The notes beneath the pieces are model-generated. The model did no database searches, had not been told where the DNA came from, and saw nothing but the letters and a program-made list of their open reading frames with translations. From contig JBBPZY010000253.1 in assembly GCA_038276315.1 (NCBI GenBank), forward strand, positions 1 through 26,221: a DNA stretch of 26,221 nucleotides, read 5' to 3'. The position numbers were made by a program, and so were the translations under genes. Shown here piece by piece: positions 1-10,400 of the stretch; the stretch's first letter is position 1; each line of letters opens with the position of its first letter. This DNA comes from GCA-003244245 sp038276315. Its GTDB lineage: Bacteria; Actinomycetota; Actinomycetes; Mycobacteriales; Pseudonocardiaceae.

Positions 1-3000
1 CATGAACACGGTGCCCTCGGGCATCCGGTGGCTGACGATCACCCGGGCGACCACCACGCCGTTGCGGTTGATCGCCTCGATCCACTCGTTGTCCTTGACG
101 CCGATCTTGGCGGCGTCCACATCGGACATCCAGATGGCCTGCCCGCCGCGGGACAGCGTGAGCATGTGCAGGTTGTCTTGGTAGGTGGAGTGGATCGACC
201 ATTTCGAGTGCGGGGTGAGATACCTGACGGTGATCGACCGGTGTCCGTTGAGCCCAGCGTTCGTGCCGACAGCCGGTTCCCCGAACAGTGCAGTCATGTC
301 CAGCGGCGGGCGGAAGATCGGCAGCTGCTCACCGAGTTCGGACATCCAGTCGTGGTCGAGATAGAAATGTTGCCGGCCGGTCAGCGTGTGCCACGGCTTG
401 AGCCGCTCGGTGTTGATGGTGAAGGGGGAGTACCGCCTGCCGCCGGTCTCGCTGCCGGACCACTCCGGTGACGTGATCACCGGCACCGGTCGGGACTGGG
501 TGTCGGCGAAGGTGACTCGCTTGCCCTCGTTCTCCGCGGCGAGGTCGGCGAGCTTAGTGCCGGTGCGCCGCTCCAGGGCGCGAAAGCCTTCGACGGCCAG
601 CCGCCCGTTCGTGGTACCTGACAGCGCCAGGACGGCCTCGCAGGCGTGAGTGTCCTTGGCCAGTGACGGCCGCCCGGTGGCGCTTCCCGAGAGAATCGCG
701 CCGTTGGCCGCTCTGAGGTAGTCGACCTCGGCGTCTGGGTGAGTGGTGACGCCCTTGGTGGTCAGTCCGACGCGTTCCACCAGCGGGCCGAGTGCTGCCA
801 TCTTGTCCGCGATTGCCGGGTAGTCGCGTTCCACGACGACGATCCGCGGCATGGTCTTGCCGGGTACCGGTTCGCACTCGCCGGCTTTCCAGTCCAGCAC
901 CCGGCCGCCAGGCTGCGCGGTGGCGTCGGAGGTGTCGTGTTGCAGCGGCACGGCCACGATGTCGCGGCGTACGCCGAGGTGTTTCTCCGCCAGCCAGGAG
1001 AAGCCCCGGGCGAGCCGGTGAAACGCGTCGAAGTCGGTCTTGGACTCCCACTGCGGAGAGATCGCCGGGGAGAACGCGTGGACGAAGGGGTGCATGTCGG
1101 TGCTGGACAGGTCGTGTTTCTCATACCACGTGGCGGCTGGCAGCACGATGTCGGAGAACAACGTGGTGCTGGTCATCCGGAAATCCAGTGACATCAGCAG
1201 ATCGAGCTTGCCGACCGGGGCTTCGTCGCGCCAGGTGACCTCGACCGGGCGCACGCCGTTGCGGTCGGAGGCCTCCAGGTTGGAGTCGGTGCCGAGCAGA
1301 TGCCGCAGGAAGTACTCGTTGCCCTTGGCTGAGGAGCCGAGCAGGTTGGCCCGCCAGACGGTGAGGCACCGTGGGAAGTTCTCCGGCGCGTCCGGGTCCT
1401 CGCAGGCGAAGCGCAGGTGGCCGGTGGACAACCCGTCGACGACGTGCTGGGCGACGTCCTTGCCGAGGCGCTGCGCCTCGTCGGCAAGGTCCAGCGGGTT
1501 TCGGTTGAACGTCGGATAGCTGGGCATCCAGCCCAGCCGGGTGGCCAGCGCGATAGTGTCCACCGTCGTGCGCCCGGTGAGGCGTCCTTTCGCCAACGGT
1601 GAGGCCATCACGTCAGCGGTGAACGGGTCGTAGCGCCACTGGTCGGTAGCCAGGTACCAGTAGATGGTGCCCTGCATCTGCCGCGGTGGGCGCTGCCAGT
1701 CCAAGCCGAAGGCCAGCGTCGACCAACCGGTGATCGGGCGGCACTTCTCCTGCCCGACGTAGTGCGCCCAGCCACCGCCGTTGACCCCTTGGCAGCCGGT
1801 GAGCATCACCAGCGCCAGGAACGACCGGTAGGTCTGGTCGGAGTGGAACCAGTGGTTTGTTCCCGCGCCCATCAGGATCATGGACCGGCCGCCGGAACGC
1901 TCGGCGTTGTCGGCGAACTCCCGGCCGATGCGCTGCGCCGCGGCCGCCGGCACGCCGGTGATCGGCTCCTGCCAAGCCGGGGTGTACGGCTGCTCTGCAT
2001 CGTCGTAGCCGGTGGGCCAGCTGCCCGGCAGTCCCGGTCGGTGCACCCCGTACTGCGCCAGCAGCAGGTCGAAAACCGTGGTCACCAGCTTGCCGGCGAC
2101 GGTCCGGGTGGGCACTCCCCGGCGTAGCACTCCGGGTTCATCGGTGTCGAACCGGGGAAGGTCGACTGCAACTGGGTGCTCACCGCCGTACCCGGTCAGC
2201 AGCGGGTCCACGCTGCGCAGGTCGAGGTTCCACCGCCCTTCCCCGGAGTTGTTGAACCGGTGCCCCAGCGAACCGTTCGGAACTACCGGCTCCCCGGTGG
2301 TTCCGTCGAGTAACACGGTCTTGGATTCGGCGCCCTCACCGGTATCACCCAGATCGGCTGCGGTGAGGAACTTGCCGGGAACGTACGCGTCGCCTCGCTT
2401 ATCGAGGATGACCAGGAATGGTAAGTCGGTGAAGCGTTTGACGTAGTCGGTGAAGCGGGGCGTCTGGCGATCGACGAAGAATTCCTTCAGGATCACATGA
2501 CCCATCGACATCGCCAGCGCGGCGTCGGTTCCGGGCCGCGCCGGCAACCATTCGTCAGCGAACTTCGTGTGGTCGCCATAGTCCGGCGAAACGACCACCA
2601 CCTTTTGACCGCGGTATCGGGCCTCGGTCATGTAGTGCGCGTCCGGGGTGCGGGTGACCGGGACGTTGGAGCCCCACATGATCAGGTAACCGGCGTCGAA
2701 CCAATCGGCGGACTCGGGCACATCGGTCTGGTCGCCGAACACCTGCGGCGAAGCCACCGGAAGATCGGCGTACCAGTCGTAGAACGACAGCATCGCCCCG
2801 CCGATCAGCGAGATGAATCGGGCCCCGGCGGCATGACTGACCATCGACATCGCCGGGATCGGTGAGAACCCGGCGACCCGATCGGGACCGTAGCGTTTGA
2901 TCGTGTGCACATGCGCGGCCGCGGCGATCTCAGTGGCCTCCCACCACTCGGCACGGACGAAGCCACCCATCCCGCGGGCCGCCTTGTACCGGCGGGCCTT

Positions 3001-3480
3001 CTCGGGGTCGTCGACCACGTCGGCCCAGGCCAGGACCGGGTCCTTGAGCCGCAGCTTCGCCTCCCGGTACAGCTCCAGCAGCGTGCCGCGCACATAGGGG
3101 TAGCGCACCCTGGCGGGCGAATAGGTGTACCAGGAGAACGACGCCCCCCGTGGGCAGCCGCGGGGTTCATACTCGGGCTTGTCCGGGCCGATCGACGGGT
3201 AGTCGGTCTGCTGTGCTTCCCAGGTGATGATCCCGTCCTTGACGTAGATCTTCCACGAGCATGAACCAGTGCAATTCACCCCATGGGTCGAGCGCACCAC
3301 TTTGTCGTAAGCCCAGCGGTCGCGGTAGAAAACATCAGCCGACCGGCCACCGATCTGGTGTAAAGTGCGCAGATCTTCCGACGCCTCCCCTCGTTGGAAA
3401 TGCCTGCCGATGCGCAGCAGCGAATCGGCGAAGTCGGAGTCCATCCCAACACTCGAGCCTTCGTCGCGGGTATCGGACAC
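1..3480 (-). CDS. narG: respiratory nitrate reductase alpha subunit NarG (3' end cut off by window edge)
   Basis: Catalytic subunit of the membrane-bound nitrate reductase NarGHI. It reduces nitrate to nitrite at a Mo-bis-MGD centre on the cytoplasmic face, using quinol electrons passed through NarH and NarI. My reverse-strand translation gives 1160 codons in one open frame to base 1. The family is about 1230 residues, so roughly the last 70 are missing. Visible hallmarks are the FS0 cluster ligands H66, C70, C74 and C109 (segment HGVNCTGSCSW, then EPRGCPRG). Their spacing is the same as E. coli H49/C53/C57/C92. The same offset of 17 puts the Mo-ligand aspartate at D239 in YADLPVASP. The sequences DQTDVPESADW and TRTPDAHYMTEARY also match the family. 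The GTG start at 3480 follows a GAGG element about 8 nt upstream. narH, narJ and narI would be expected beyond the left edge. Assignment is firm. Confidence 0.97.
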   Translation of the reverse strand, partial: MSDTRDEGSSVGMDSDFADSLLRIGRHFQRGEASEDLRTLHQIGGRSADVFYRDRWAYDKVVRSTHGVNCTGSCSWKIYVKDGIITWEAQQTDYPSIGPDKPEYEPRGCPRGASFSWYTYSPARVRYPYVRGTLLELYREAKLRLKDPVLAWADVVDDPEKARRYKAARGMGGFVRAEWWEATEIAAAAHVHTIKRYGPDRVAGFSPIPAMSMVSHAAGARFISLIGGAMLSFYDWYADLPVASPQVFGDQTDVPESADWFDAGYLIMWGSNVPVTRTPDAHYMTEARYRGQKVVVVSPDYGDHTKFADEWLPARPGTDAALAMSMGHVILKEFFVDRQTPRFTDYVKRFTDLPFLVILDKRGDAYVPGKFLTAADLGDTGEGAESKTVLLDGTTGEPVVPNGSLGHRFNNSGEGRWNLDLRSVDPLLTGYGGEHPVAVDLPRFDTDEPGVLRRGVPTRTVAGKLVTTVFDLLLAQYGVHRPGLPGSWPTGYDDAEQPYTPAWQEPITGVPAAAAQRIGREFADNAERSGGRSMILMGAGTNHWFHSDQTYRSFLALVMLTGCQGVNGGGWAHYVGQEKCRPITGWSTLAFGLDWQRPPRQMQGTIYWYLATDQWRYDPFTADVMASPLAKGRLTGRTTVDTIALATRLGWMPSYPTFNRNPLDLADEAQRLGKDVAQHVVDGLSTGHLRFACEDPDAPENFPRCLTVWRANLLGSSAKGNEYFLRHLLGTDSNLEASDRNGVRPVEVTWRDEAPVGKLDLLMSLDFRMTSTTLFSDIVLPAATWYEKHDLSSTDMHPFVHAFSPAISPQWESKTDFDAFHRLARGFSWLAEKHLGVRRDIVAVPLQHDTSDATAQPGGRVLDWKAGECEPVPGKTMPRIVVVERDYPAIADKMAALGPLVERVGLTTKGVTTHPDAEVDYLRAANGAILSGSATGRPSLAKDTHACEAVLALSGTTNGRLAVEGFRALERRTGTKLADLAAENEGKRVTFADTQSRPVPVITSPEWSGSETGGRRYSPFTINTERLKPWHTLTGRQHFYLDHDWMSELGEQLPIFRPPLDMTALFGEPAVGTNAGLNGHRSITVRYLTPHSKWSIHSTYQDNLHMLTLSRGGQAIWMSDVDAAKIGVKDNEWIEAINRNGVVVARVIVSHRMPEGTVFM

Positions 3481-3497
3481 GGACGCCACCTCTTCTG

Positions 3498-3532
3498 AGG
3501 GTAATCATTCAGGGGGCTTGCTCACTTACCCT
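3498..3532. promoter_or_regulatory. inverted repeat in the narG 5' region
   Basis: On the plus strand AGGGTAA (3498-3504) is matched by its exact reverse complement TTACCCT (3526-3532), separated by 21 nt. It lies 18-52 nt upstream of the narG GTG. It could be a binding site for a dimeric regulator or a hairpin in the narG leader. I cannot assign the regulator. The 7-bp arms are exact, but the sequence alone does not prove function. Confidence 0.35.
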
Positions 3533-3966
3533 AGACGGTCGTTTCTTAGCCTTCAAGATGGCCAGCAGAGACTCACACCACCACTAAGACGACGGTGCGG
3601 CGCGCGTAACACGCCGTTCACATTTCGTCTCGGTCGAGAAGCGTCTGTGCGGCGCTTCTACCTGCAGAAATTGATCGATATGCGGTACGGCACTCGGGCT
3701 CGGCGGGCGGTGTGGGTTCGAGAGCGAGTAATAGCGTCGTCTTACTATGGTTTCCGGTTGGTTCCCAGATCGTAACACGCAAGTTACCTCACGTCCGTGA
3801 TCAATCCTGCAGGGTGACCGTGGCGATCAGCGCGTTGATGAGTGCGGTCTAGCTCCCCCGCACCACTTCGGGAAAGAATCGGACGGAACGCCGCCGCCGC
3901 ACTACTCCTTGCTTCGGGAAACGGGGAGCGGCGGCCAGCTTCCGGCACAGTGCAGCAGTGTGCTGG
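3533..3966. other. gene-free stretch between narG and the alkyltransferase-like gene
   Basis: No convincing protein-coding frame is visible. The short open frames here lack a good ribosome binding site and recognisable composition. It is less GC-rich than the flanking genes around 3520-3800 and probably holds the narG promoter. No tRNA cloverleaf could be drawn, although a GGTTCGA-like string occurs near 3715. Confidence 0.5.
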
Positions 3967-4257
3967 TTAATGATTAGCGCGGTAGCGGCGCATCGGGACC
4001 CGGCCGCCTTCGGCCAGGACGCCCTCGTCGCGTAGCCGGGCCAGTTGCTCGGCGGCGAGGTGTGGTGCGGGGTTGCCGGTGGCGCGTAGTACTCGGTGCC
4101 AGGGCAGGTCGTGGCCATCCTCGGCGAGGATCCAGCCCACCAGCCGGGCCCGGCCGGGGAGCCCGGCGCGGGCCGCGACCTCACCGTAGGCGAGTACCGA
4201 GCCCGCCGGGATAGCAGCTATCACACCACGCACGCGTTCGACATCGTTGGCCTCCAT
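3967..4257 (-). CDS. alkyltransferase-like protein (ATL, MGMT-family DNA-binding protein)
   Basis: A 96-residue protein equal to the DNA-binding half of O6-alkylguanine-DNA alkyltransferases. It has the helix-turn-helix segment GSVLAYGEVAARAGLPGRAR with the expected arginine finger region. The active-site motif reads PWHRV, with tryptophan where true alkyltransferases have the acceptor cysteine (PCHRV). ATLs bind O6-alkylguanine without repairing it and hand the lesion to nucleotide excision repair. The ATG at 4257 is preceded by GGGAGGA about 9 nt upstream. It is divergent from adnA, with only 47 bp between the two starts. M. tuberculosis Rv3204 occupies an equivalent place near adnAB. Family assignment is strong. 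The handover role is known for the family and inferred here. Confidence 0.9.
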   Translation of the reverse strand: MEANDVERVRGVIAAIPAGSVLAYGEVAARAGLPGRARLVGWILAEDGHDLPWHRVLRATGNPAPHLAAEQLARLRDEGVLAEGGRVPMRRYRANH

Positions 4258-4304
4258 CGCTTGCCATCCTCCCGCACCGCGGACTGTCGGAGTGGCGTGG
4301 TTGC

Positions 4305-7300
4305 ATGCGCTCCGTGCCCATCTTGGTTCGTTCCGTTACCGCCGCGACCCAGGCGGTCGCCTGGGAACCCGACGCCCGCAGCGTGCTCGAACACTCTGGC
4401 GGTTCGTTGCGGGTGCTGGGCGGCCCGGGCACCGGCAAGACCACTCTGGTGGCACACACCGTGGCGGATCGGGTGCTTCGGGGGGTGGACCCCGAGCGGG
4501 TGCTGGTGCTCACCTCCAGCCGCCGGGCTGCCGCCGACTTGCGGGATCGCATCGTCGAGCGTCTCGTGGCGCGCGGAGTGACGCCGACTGTGCGGGACCT
4601 GCTGGTGCGCACCGTGCACTCCTACGCCTTCGCCGTGTTGCGCCTGCAGGCGCAACTGCAGGATCTGCCGCCGCCCCGGTTGCTGTCCGGTCCCGATCAG
4701 GACGTGGTGATTCGGGAGCTGCTGGCGGGCCAGCGTGCGGACGGCGGCCGAGGCTGGCCGGCGCGTCTGCGAGCAGCGTTGGGCTTGCCGGCCTTCGCGA
4801 CTGAACTGCGGGACCTGCTGATGCGTGCCGCGGAGCGCGGGCTCGCGCCGGAAGGCCTCATCGCGCTGGGCCGCACCCAGGGCCGCGAGGAGTGGGTGGC
4901 CGCGGGGCGCTTCTTCCGCACTTACGAGCAGGTGATGCTGTTGCGCGGATCGGTGGGTACCGCTGCCCCGCAAGCCACCGCGCCCGCGTTGGACGCAGCT
5001 GAGCTGGTGTCCGCCGCGCTGCTGGTGCTCGACACCGATGCTGAGGTGATGCGCAGGGAATCCGACCGGGTACGTCACCTGATCGTCGACGATGCCCAAC
5101 ACCTCGATCCGTTGCAGGCCGCGCTGGTCAACCGGCTCGGCGCGGGCGCCCAGGAGCTGCTGCTGTTCGGCGATCCTGACCAGACGGTCTTCTCCTTCCG
5201 TGGCGCGGACCCCGGCTTGCTCACCACCGGCGGTCGCGCGGTCATCCGGCTGTCCATCGATCACCGGATGGCTCCGGCGGTGCGGGCCGCAGTATCCCGG
5301 CTCGCCAGCCGGTTGCCGGGTCCACGGGGCGCCCTGCACGGTCCGGTAGGGCAGCCGCCCGGCGGGGAGGTCGCCGTTCGCGTCTTCGGCTCCGCTGCGA
5401 CCGAGGCGTCCTGGGTGGCCAATCAGCTCCGCCGCGCCCACTTGCTCGACGGTGTGGCCTGGTCGGACATGGCGGTGCTGGTGCGCTCCACCGCGCGGGC
5501 GCTGCCAGTGCTGCGCCGGGCGCTGCTCGCGGCGGGCGTGCCGGTGGCGGCGCCGCGAGAGGAGCTGCCGGTGGCCCGTCAAGGCGCGGTGCTACCGATG
5601 CTGGCGGTGTTGCGCTGCGCGGTACAACCGGGCGCCCTTGATGAGGAGACCGCGGCTGCGCTGCTGACCTCCCCGCTGGGCGGAGCCGACCCGCTGGCAT
5701 TACGCCGGCTGCGCCGGGAGCTGCGCCGCCGGGAGCTCGTCGCCGGGGATGTGCGGACCAGCGGCGCGCTGCTGGTCGACCTGCTGCGCACGGACCGCGA
5801 GCCAGGCATCCGCGGACTGGATAGGCTCGATGAGCACACCGCGGCGCCGGCCGCAAGGCTGGCAGGTCTGCTCACCGCCACCGCTCGGGCGGCCCGGCGA
5901 GGGGACAGCGCTGAGGAGGTGCTGTGGCAACTGTGGCAGGCCAGTGGGCTAGCGCAGCGTTGGGCAGCCACCGCGACGCGCGGCGGCACGGCTGGTGCGC
6001 AGGCCGACCGGGACCTTGACGCGGTAGTCGCGTTGTTCGACGCCGCTGCCCGTTATGCCGATCGGCTACCCGGCGCCGATGGTGGTCCGGCCGGCGTGCT
6101 CGGCTTTTGTGAATACCTCACTGATCAGCAGATACCCGGCGACTCGCTGGCTGCGCGGTCGCCACAGGGCGAGTCAGTCACCGTGGCGACCGTGCATGCC
6201 GCAGCCGGCCGAGAGTGGTCACTCGTCGCGGTTCCTGGGGTGCAGGAGGGCAGCTGGCCGGATCTGCGGCTGCGCGGATCCCTGCTCGGCGTGGAACATC
6301 TGATCGACATCACCGAAGGCATCGAATCCACCACGGTCTCGCGCACCGCGCCGCTGCTGGCCGAGGAACGGCGGCTGCTGCTGGTGGCCGCCAGCCGAGC
6401 GCGGCACAGGTTGCTGGTCAGCGCGGTGCGCGGGGAGGACGAACAGCCGTCTCGGTTTCTCGACGAGCTCGAGGGCACCGACGCGTCGACGCACGAGCGA
6501 CCGGTGCAACCTCGGGAACGCGGGCTGATCCTTCCCGAACTCGTCGCGGAGCTGCGCCGAGTGTGCTGTGATCCCGCCGAGGACAGCGTGCGGCGGGTCA
6601 GCGCCGCGGCCGGTTTGGCGCAGCTCGCGCATGCCGGCGTGCCCGGCGCGCATCCCGATGTCTGGTACGGGTTGGGGCCGTTGTCAAGTGACGCTTCGCT
6701 GCGGGCGCCGGCTGAGCCGGCCCGGGTGTCACCGTCGCTGGTGGAGCTGGTGTCGAGCTGCCCATTGCGCTGGTTCCTCACCCGGCACGGTGGCGAGGAC
6801 GTCCGGGCGCTGCCCGCGGTCACCGGGTCACTGGTGCATAGGTTAGTCCAGGCGGCGGCGGCCGGTGCCAGTGACCAGCAGCTCGAACTAGCGCTGAGTC
6901 AGGCTTGGACCGGCGTCGATGCGGGTGCCCCGTGGTACTCCCGCGCCGAGCAGCGGCGGATTCACCAGATGGTCGCGATATTCCGCGACTGGTGGAACGC
7001 GAGCCGTGGTGAACTCACCGAAGTCGGTTGCGAGCTGGCATTCGAGGTGCAGCTTCCAGGCGCTGCTGACGACACAGCGGTGCTGCTTCAAGGAAGGGTG
7101 GACCGGTTGGAGCGCGACCGCCACGGTCGTCCAGTGATCGTCGACGTGAAAACCAGCAAGGTCCCGGTCAGCAAAGAGGCCGCGCAGGGCCATCCGCAGC
7201 TGGCCATCTACCAGCTTGCCGCATCTTATGGTGCCTTCGCGGAACATGACCTGCCCGCCGAACCTGGTGGGGCCTGCGTCGTTGCGGTCTCGGCGCGAAG

Positions 7301-7493
7301 CGCCGCATCGGTGCAGCGCGATCAACAGCCGTTGGATTCGGCGGCGGCGGCGCACTGGCAGGAAGTCGTGCGCGAGGCGGTCCGCCGTACCGCGGGACCG
7401 GAGTTCGTCGCCATCGACAGCGGCGACTGCGCGCGGTGTCCCTCGAGGATCGCCTGCCCGCTGCACGACGCCGGTCGGCAGGTCACTCAATGA
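4305..7493 (+). CDS. adnA: AdnA-type UvrD-like helicase/nuclease subunit
   Basis: A 1062-residue subunit of the AdnAB motor-nuclease that resects double-strand breaks in actinobacteria. The Walker A motif is GGPGTGKT (39-46). Motif II reads VDDAQ (D262, D263) where active motors have DEXQ, fitting the family view that the AdnA motor is the weaker one. The sequence GDPDQTVFSFRGA and a TVHAAAGREW segment complete the UvrD-like core. A RecB/AddB-type nuclease domain lies at the C-terminus, with D933 (GRVDR) and D947-K949 (VDVKTS). Four cysteines, C819 and C1042, C1045, C1051, have the C...CxxC...C layout of the 4Fe-4S cluster of AddB-like nucleases. The final stop overlaps the next start by ATGA, so translation is coupled to adnB. 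The ATG at 4305 is the first good start, and a GTG at 4312 is out of frame. Assignment rests on domain order, length and pairing. Confidence 0.9.
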   Translation: MRSVPILVRSVTAATQAVAWEPDARSVLEHSGGSLRVLGGPGTGKTTLVAHTVADRVLRGVDPERVLVLTSSRRAAADLRDRIVERLVARGVTPTVRDLLVRTVHSYAFAVLRLQAQLQDLPPPRLLSGPDQDVVIRELLAGQRADGGRGWPARLRAALGLPAFATELRDLLMRAAERGLAPEGLIALGRTQGREEWVAAGRFFRTYEQVMLLRGSVGTAAPQATAPALDAAELVSAALLVLDTDAEVMRRESDRVRHLIVDDAQHLDPLQAALVNRLGAGAQELLLFGDPDQTVFSFRGADPGLLTTGGRAVIRLSIDHRMAPAVRAAVSRLASRLPGPRGALHGPVGQPPGGEVAVRVFGSAATEASWVANQLRRAHLLDGVAWSDMAVLVRSTARALPVLRRALLAAGVPVAAPREELPVARQGAVLPMLAVLRCAVQPGALDEETAAALLTSPLGGADPLALRRLRRELRRRELVAGDVRTSGALLVDLLRTDREPGIRGLDRLDEHTAAPAARLAGLLTATARAARRGDSAEEVLWQLWQASGLAQRWAATATRGGTAGAQADRDLDAVVALFDAAARYADRLPGADGGPAGVLGFCEYLTDQQIPGDSLAARSPQGESVTVATVHAAAGREWSLVAVPGVQEGSWPDLRLRGSLLGVEHLIDITEGIESTTVSRTAPLLAEERRLLLVAASRARHRLLVSAVRGEDEQPSRFLDELEGTDASTHERPVQPRERGLILPELVAELRRVCCDPAEDSVRRVSAAAGLAQLAHAGVPGAHPDVWYGLGPLSSDASLRAPAEPARVSPSLVELVSSCPLRWFLTRHGGEDVRALPAVTGSLVHRLVQAAAAGASDQQLELALSQAWTGVDAGAPWYSRAEQRRIHQMVAIFRDWWNASRGELTEVGCELAFEVQLPGAADDTAVLLQGRVDRLERDRHGRPVIVDVKTSKVPVSKEAAQGHPQLAIYQLAASYGAFAEHDLPAEPGGACVVAVSARSAASVQRDQQPLDSAAAAHWQEVVREAVRRTAGPEFVAIDSGDCARCPSRIACPLHDAGRQVTQ

Positions 7494-10400
7494 CGACGGT
7501 GCGCGCCAGCTGCATCGAGCCCGCTGAGCTCGCCGCGGAACTCGGTATCGCGTGCCCCACCGCGGAGCAGTCCGCCGTCATCGCCGCCGACCCGGGGGGC
7601 CCGATGCTCGTGGTCGCCGGTGCCGGATCGGGTAAGACCGAGACGATGGCCGCCCGAGTGGTATGGCTGGTCGCCAACGGATACGTCACACCGGACCGCG
7701 TGCTCGGCCTGACGTTCACCCGCAAGGCGGCCCAGCAGCTCGCCGAGCGGGTCCGGGCCCGGCTGCGCCGGCTCGCCGGTTCGGCGGTGCTGGATCGACT
7801 CGACGCCACCGGGCAGCGTAGGGCCGCGGTGCTGGCCGGTGAGGCCACCGTGCTGACCTACCACGCCTACGCTGGCCGGCTGGTCGCTGAGCATGCGCTG
7901 CGGCTGCCTACCGACCCGGGGGCTCGGCTGCTCACCCAGACCGGCGAGTGGCAGCTCGCGCACCGGGTCACCGCCGGCTGGGAACCGGACCTTGACCTCG
8001 AAGGGAAGGTGCCGCACACGGTCACCGGTTGGGTGCTCGGGCTGGCTGGGCAGCTCGCCGAGCACTTGTGCGAGCCGGAGCGGCTGAGGGAATCCGTCGA
8101 GGCGATGATCACCGCAGTGGTCACGGCTTCGCCCACCCCACGCCAGCGAGGCCCACTGCGCGCCGATCTCAAACTTATGGTGCAGAGTCAGCGGTCCCGG
8201 CTGGCGATACTACCGCTGGTGGAGCTCTACACGGAGCTCAAGCGACGCGAGGCCGTGCTCGACTTCGGCGATCAGATGGGCATCGCAGCCAAGCTGGCGC
8301 GCGACCATCCGGAGGTCGGCGCGAGCGAGCGCGTTCGCTTCGGCGCCGTGCTGCTCGACGAGTACCAGGACACCGGGCATGCCCAGCGGGTGCTGCTGCG
8401 GTCATTGTTCGGGGGCGCAACACCCGGGGCCACGATCCCAGTCACCGCGGTCGGCGACCCTTGCCAGTCGATCTATGGCTGGCGCGGCGCCTCAGCGGCC
8501 AACCTGCCCCGGTTCACCACCGACTTTCCTTGCGGCGACGGGGCCCCCGCCGTCACCCGCGGACTGCTCACCAGCTTCCGCAACCCCCCAGAGGTGCTCG
8601 CGGTGGCAAACGCGGTCTCCGCTGAGCTTCGCGGCGCGCCGGTGCGCGTCGGCGAGTTGCGCTGCCGGCACGATGCCGAACCCGGTGAGGTCCGCTGCGC
8701 CCTGCTGCCCGACGTCCGTGCCGAGGTGAACTGGGTTGCCGGCACCATCGCCGACCGCTGGCACACGGCAGTGCCGGACCGGGTCGCCCCGCTGACCGCC
8801 GCGGTGCTGGTGCGCCGCCGCGCGGACATGGCGGCGTTGGCCGCCGCGTTGCGGGCGCGCGATGTTCCGGTCGAGGTGGTGGGCCTGGGCGGGTTACTGG
8901 CTGCGCCAGAGGTCCGCGACCTGGTAAGTGTGCTGCGGTTGCTCGTCGATCCGCTGGCCGGCACCGCCGCGGTGCGGCTGCTGACCGGTGCGCGCTGGCG
9001 CCTCGGTGCGGCGGATCTGGCCGCTCTGTGGCGCCGTGCCCGCGAGCTGACGACGGATCACCGCACTGCGTCGGGCCAGGGCGCTGGGGAAGCGGACAAG
9101 GCCCCGGAGGAGGTGCTGGCTGCCTTACCGGGCGAGGTACCTGGGGAATCCATCGACCAGGTGGGGCTGGTGGACGCGCTGGATTCGTCCGGCGATCCGG
9201 CCCGCTACTCCGAGCGGGGTTACCAGCGGCTGTGCGCTTTGGCTGCCGAGCTGCGGGCTCTGCGTCGCCGTGTCACGCAGCCGTTGACCGATCTGGTCGC
9301 CGACGCCGAACGGACCCTGCTGCTCGATATCGAGTCGCTGGCCCGCCCCGGTCCCGCCGGCCGGGCCCACCTGGACAGCTTTGCGGACGTGGTCGCGGAC
9401 TTCGCCGCGGTCAGCCCGCTGGCCGGCTTGCCCGCGCTGTTGGACTACCTGGCCACTGCAGAGGAAGCCGAAGATGGTTTTGAACCGGGTGAGGTCGAGG
9501 TCGCCCACGACCGCGTGCAGATCCTCACCGTGCACGCAGCCAAAGGCCTGGAGTGGCAGCTGGTGGCCGTCCCGCACCTGGTGGATGGGGTGTTCCCGGC
9601 AGCCAAGAAGAGCTCGTCGTGGCTGAGAACGGTCACCGAGCTGCCGATCACGCTGCGGGGCGACCGGGCCGACCTGCCCGACCTGGCTCTGCCCGCTGGT
9701 GCTGATCAGAAGGAGATCGCTGTGGCCGTCGCGGACCACGAGGCGGCCTTCGATACCCGCAGGCTGACGGAGGAACGCCGGCTGATGTATGTCGCGCTTA
9801 CCCGTGCAGAGCAGACCCTGCTGGTCAGTGGCCACCATTGGGACGACGCCGGCAGCACACCCCGGTCGCCTTCGGACTTTCTGCTGGAGATTCGCGACAT
9901 CGAACACTGTGTGATCGACCAGTGGGCCGCGCCCCCCGCCGAGGGCGAGCCCAACCCGCTGGACACCGAACCGCGGTGCGAGTCGACGCCGGCCGACCCG
10001 CTGGGCTCGCGGCGCGACGCCGTCGCTGAGGGCGCCCAGCTGGTGCGCGATGCGCTGGCGGCGGCGAGCTTCGATCGGCAGTCACCACTGTGCAGCGCAG
10101 CGGGTTGGCAGCGCGAGATCGACGTGTTGCTCGCGGAGCGGGCTGCCCGCCGCGCTGCGCAACGTGTCGTACTGCCCGCACACCTGTCGGTGAGCCAGCT
10201 CGTCGAGCTCGCCGAGGATCCAGTGGCGCTAGCCGCGCGGCTGCGTAGGCCGCTGCCGTTCGCACCCAAGCCGATGGCTCGCCGCGGTACCGCCTTTCAC
10301 GCGTGGCTGGAACGCCGGTTCGGCTGCACTCGGCTGATCGATCACGACGAGTTGCCCGGCGCGGCCGACGAAGGTGCCGCCCCGAACACTGAACTCACAG

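Noticed and set aside
3584..3778. 64-codon minus-strand frame between narG and ATL gene
   Set aside because: No ribosome binding site, no recognisable domain, and mixed composition.
3690..3780. Possible tRNA from a GGTTCGA T-loop-like string
   Set aside because: No acceptor stem, D-arm or anticodon arm could be paired around it.
4221..5582. 453-codon open frame on the minus strand
   Set aside because: It lies antisense to adnA, has the low-complexity His/Gln/Arg composition of a GC-rich shadow frame, and shows no domain.
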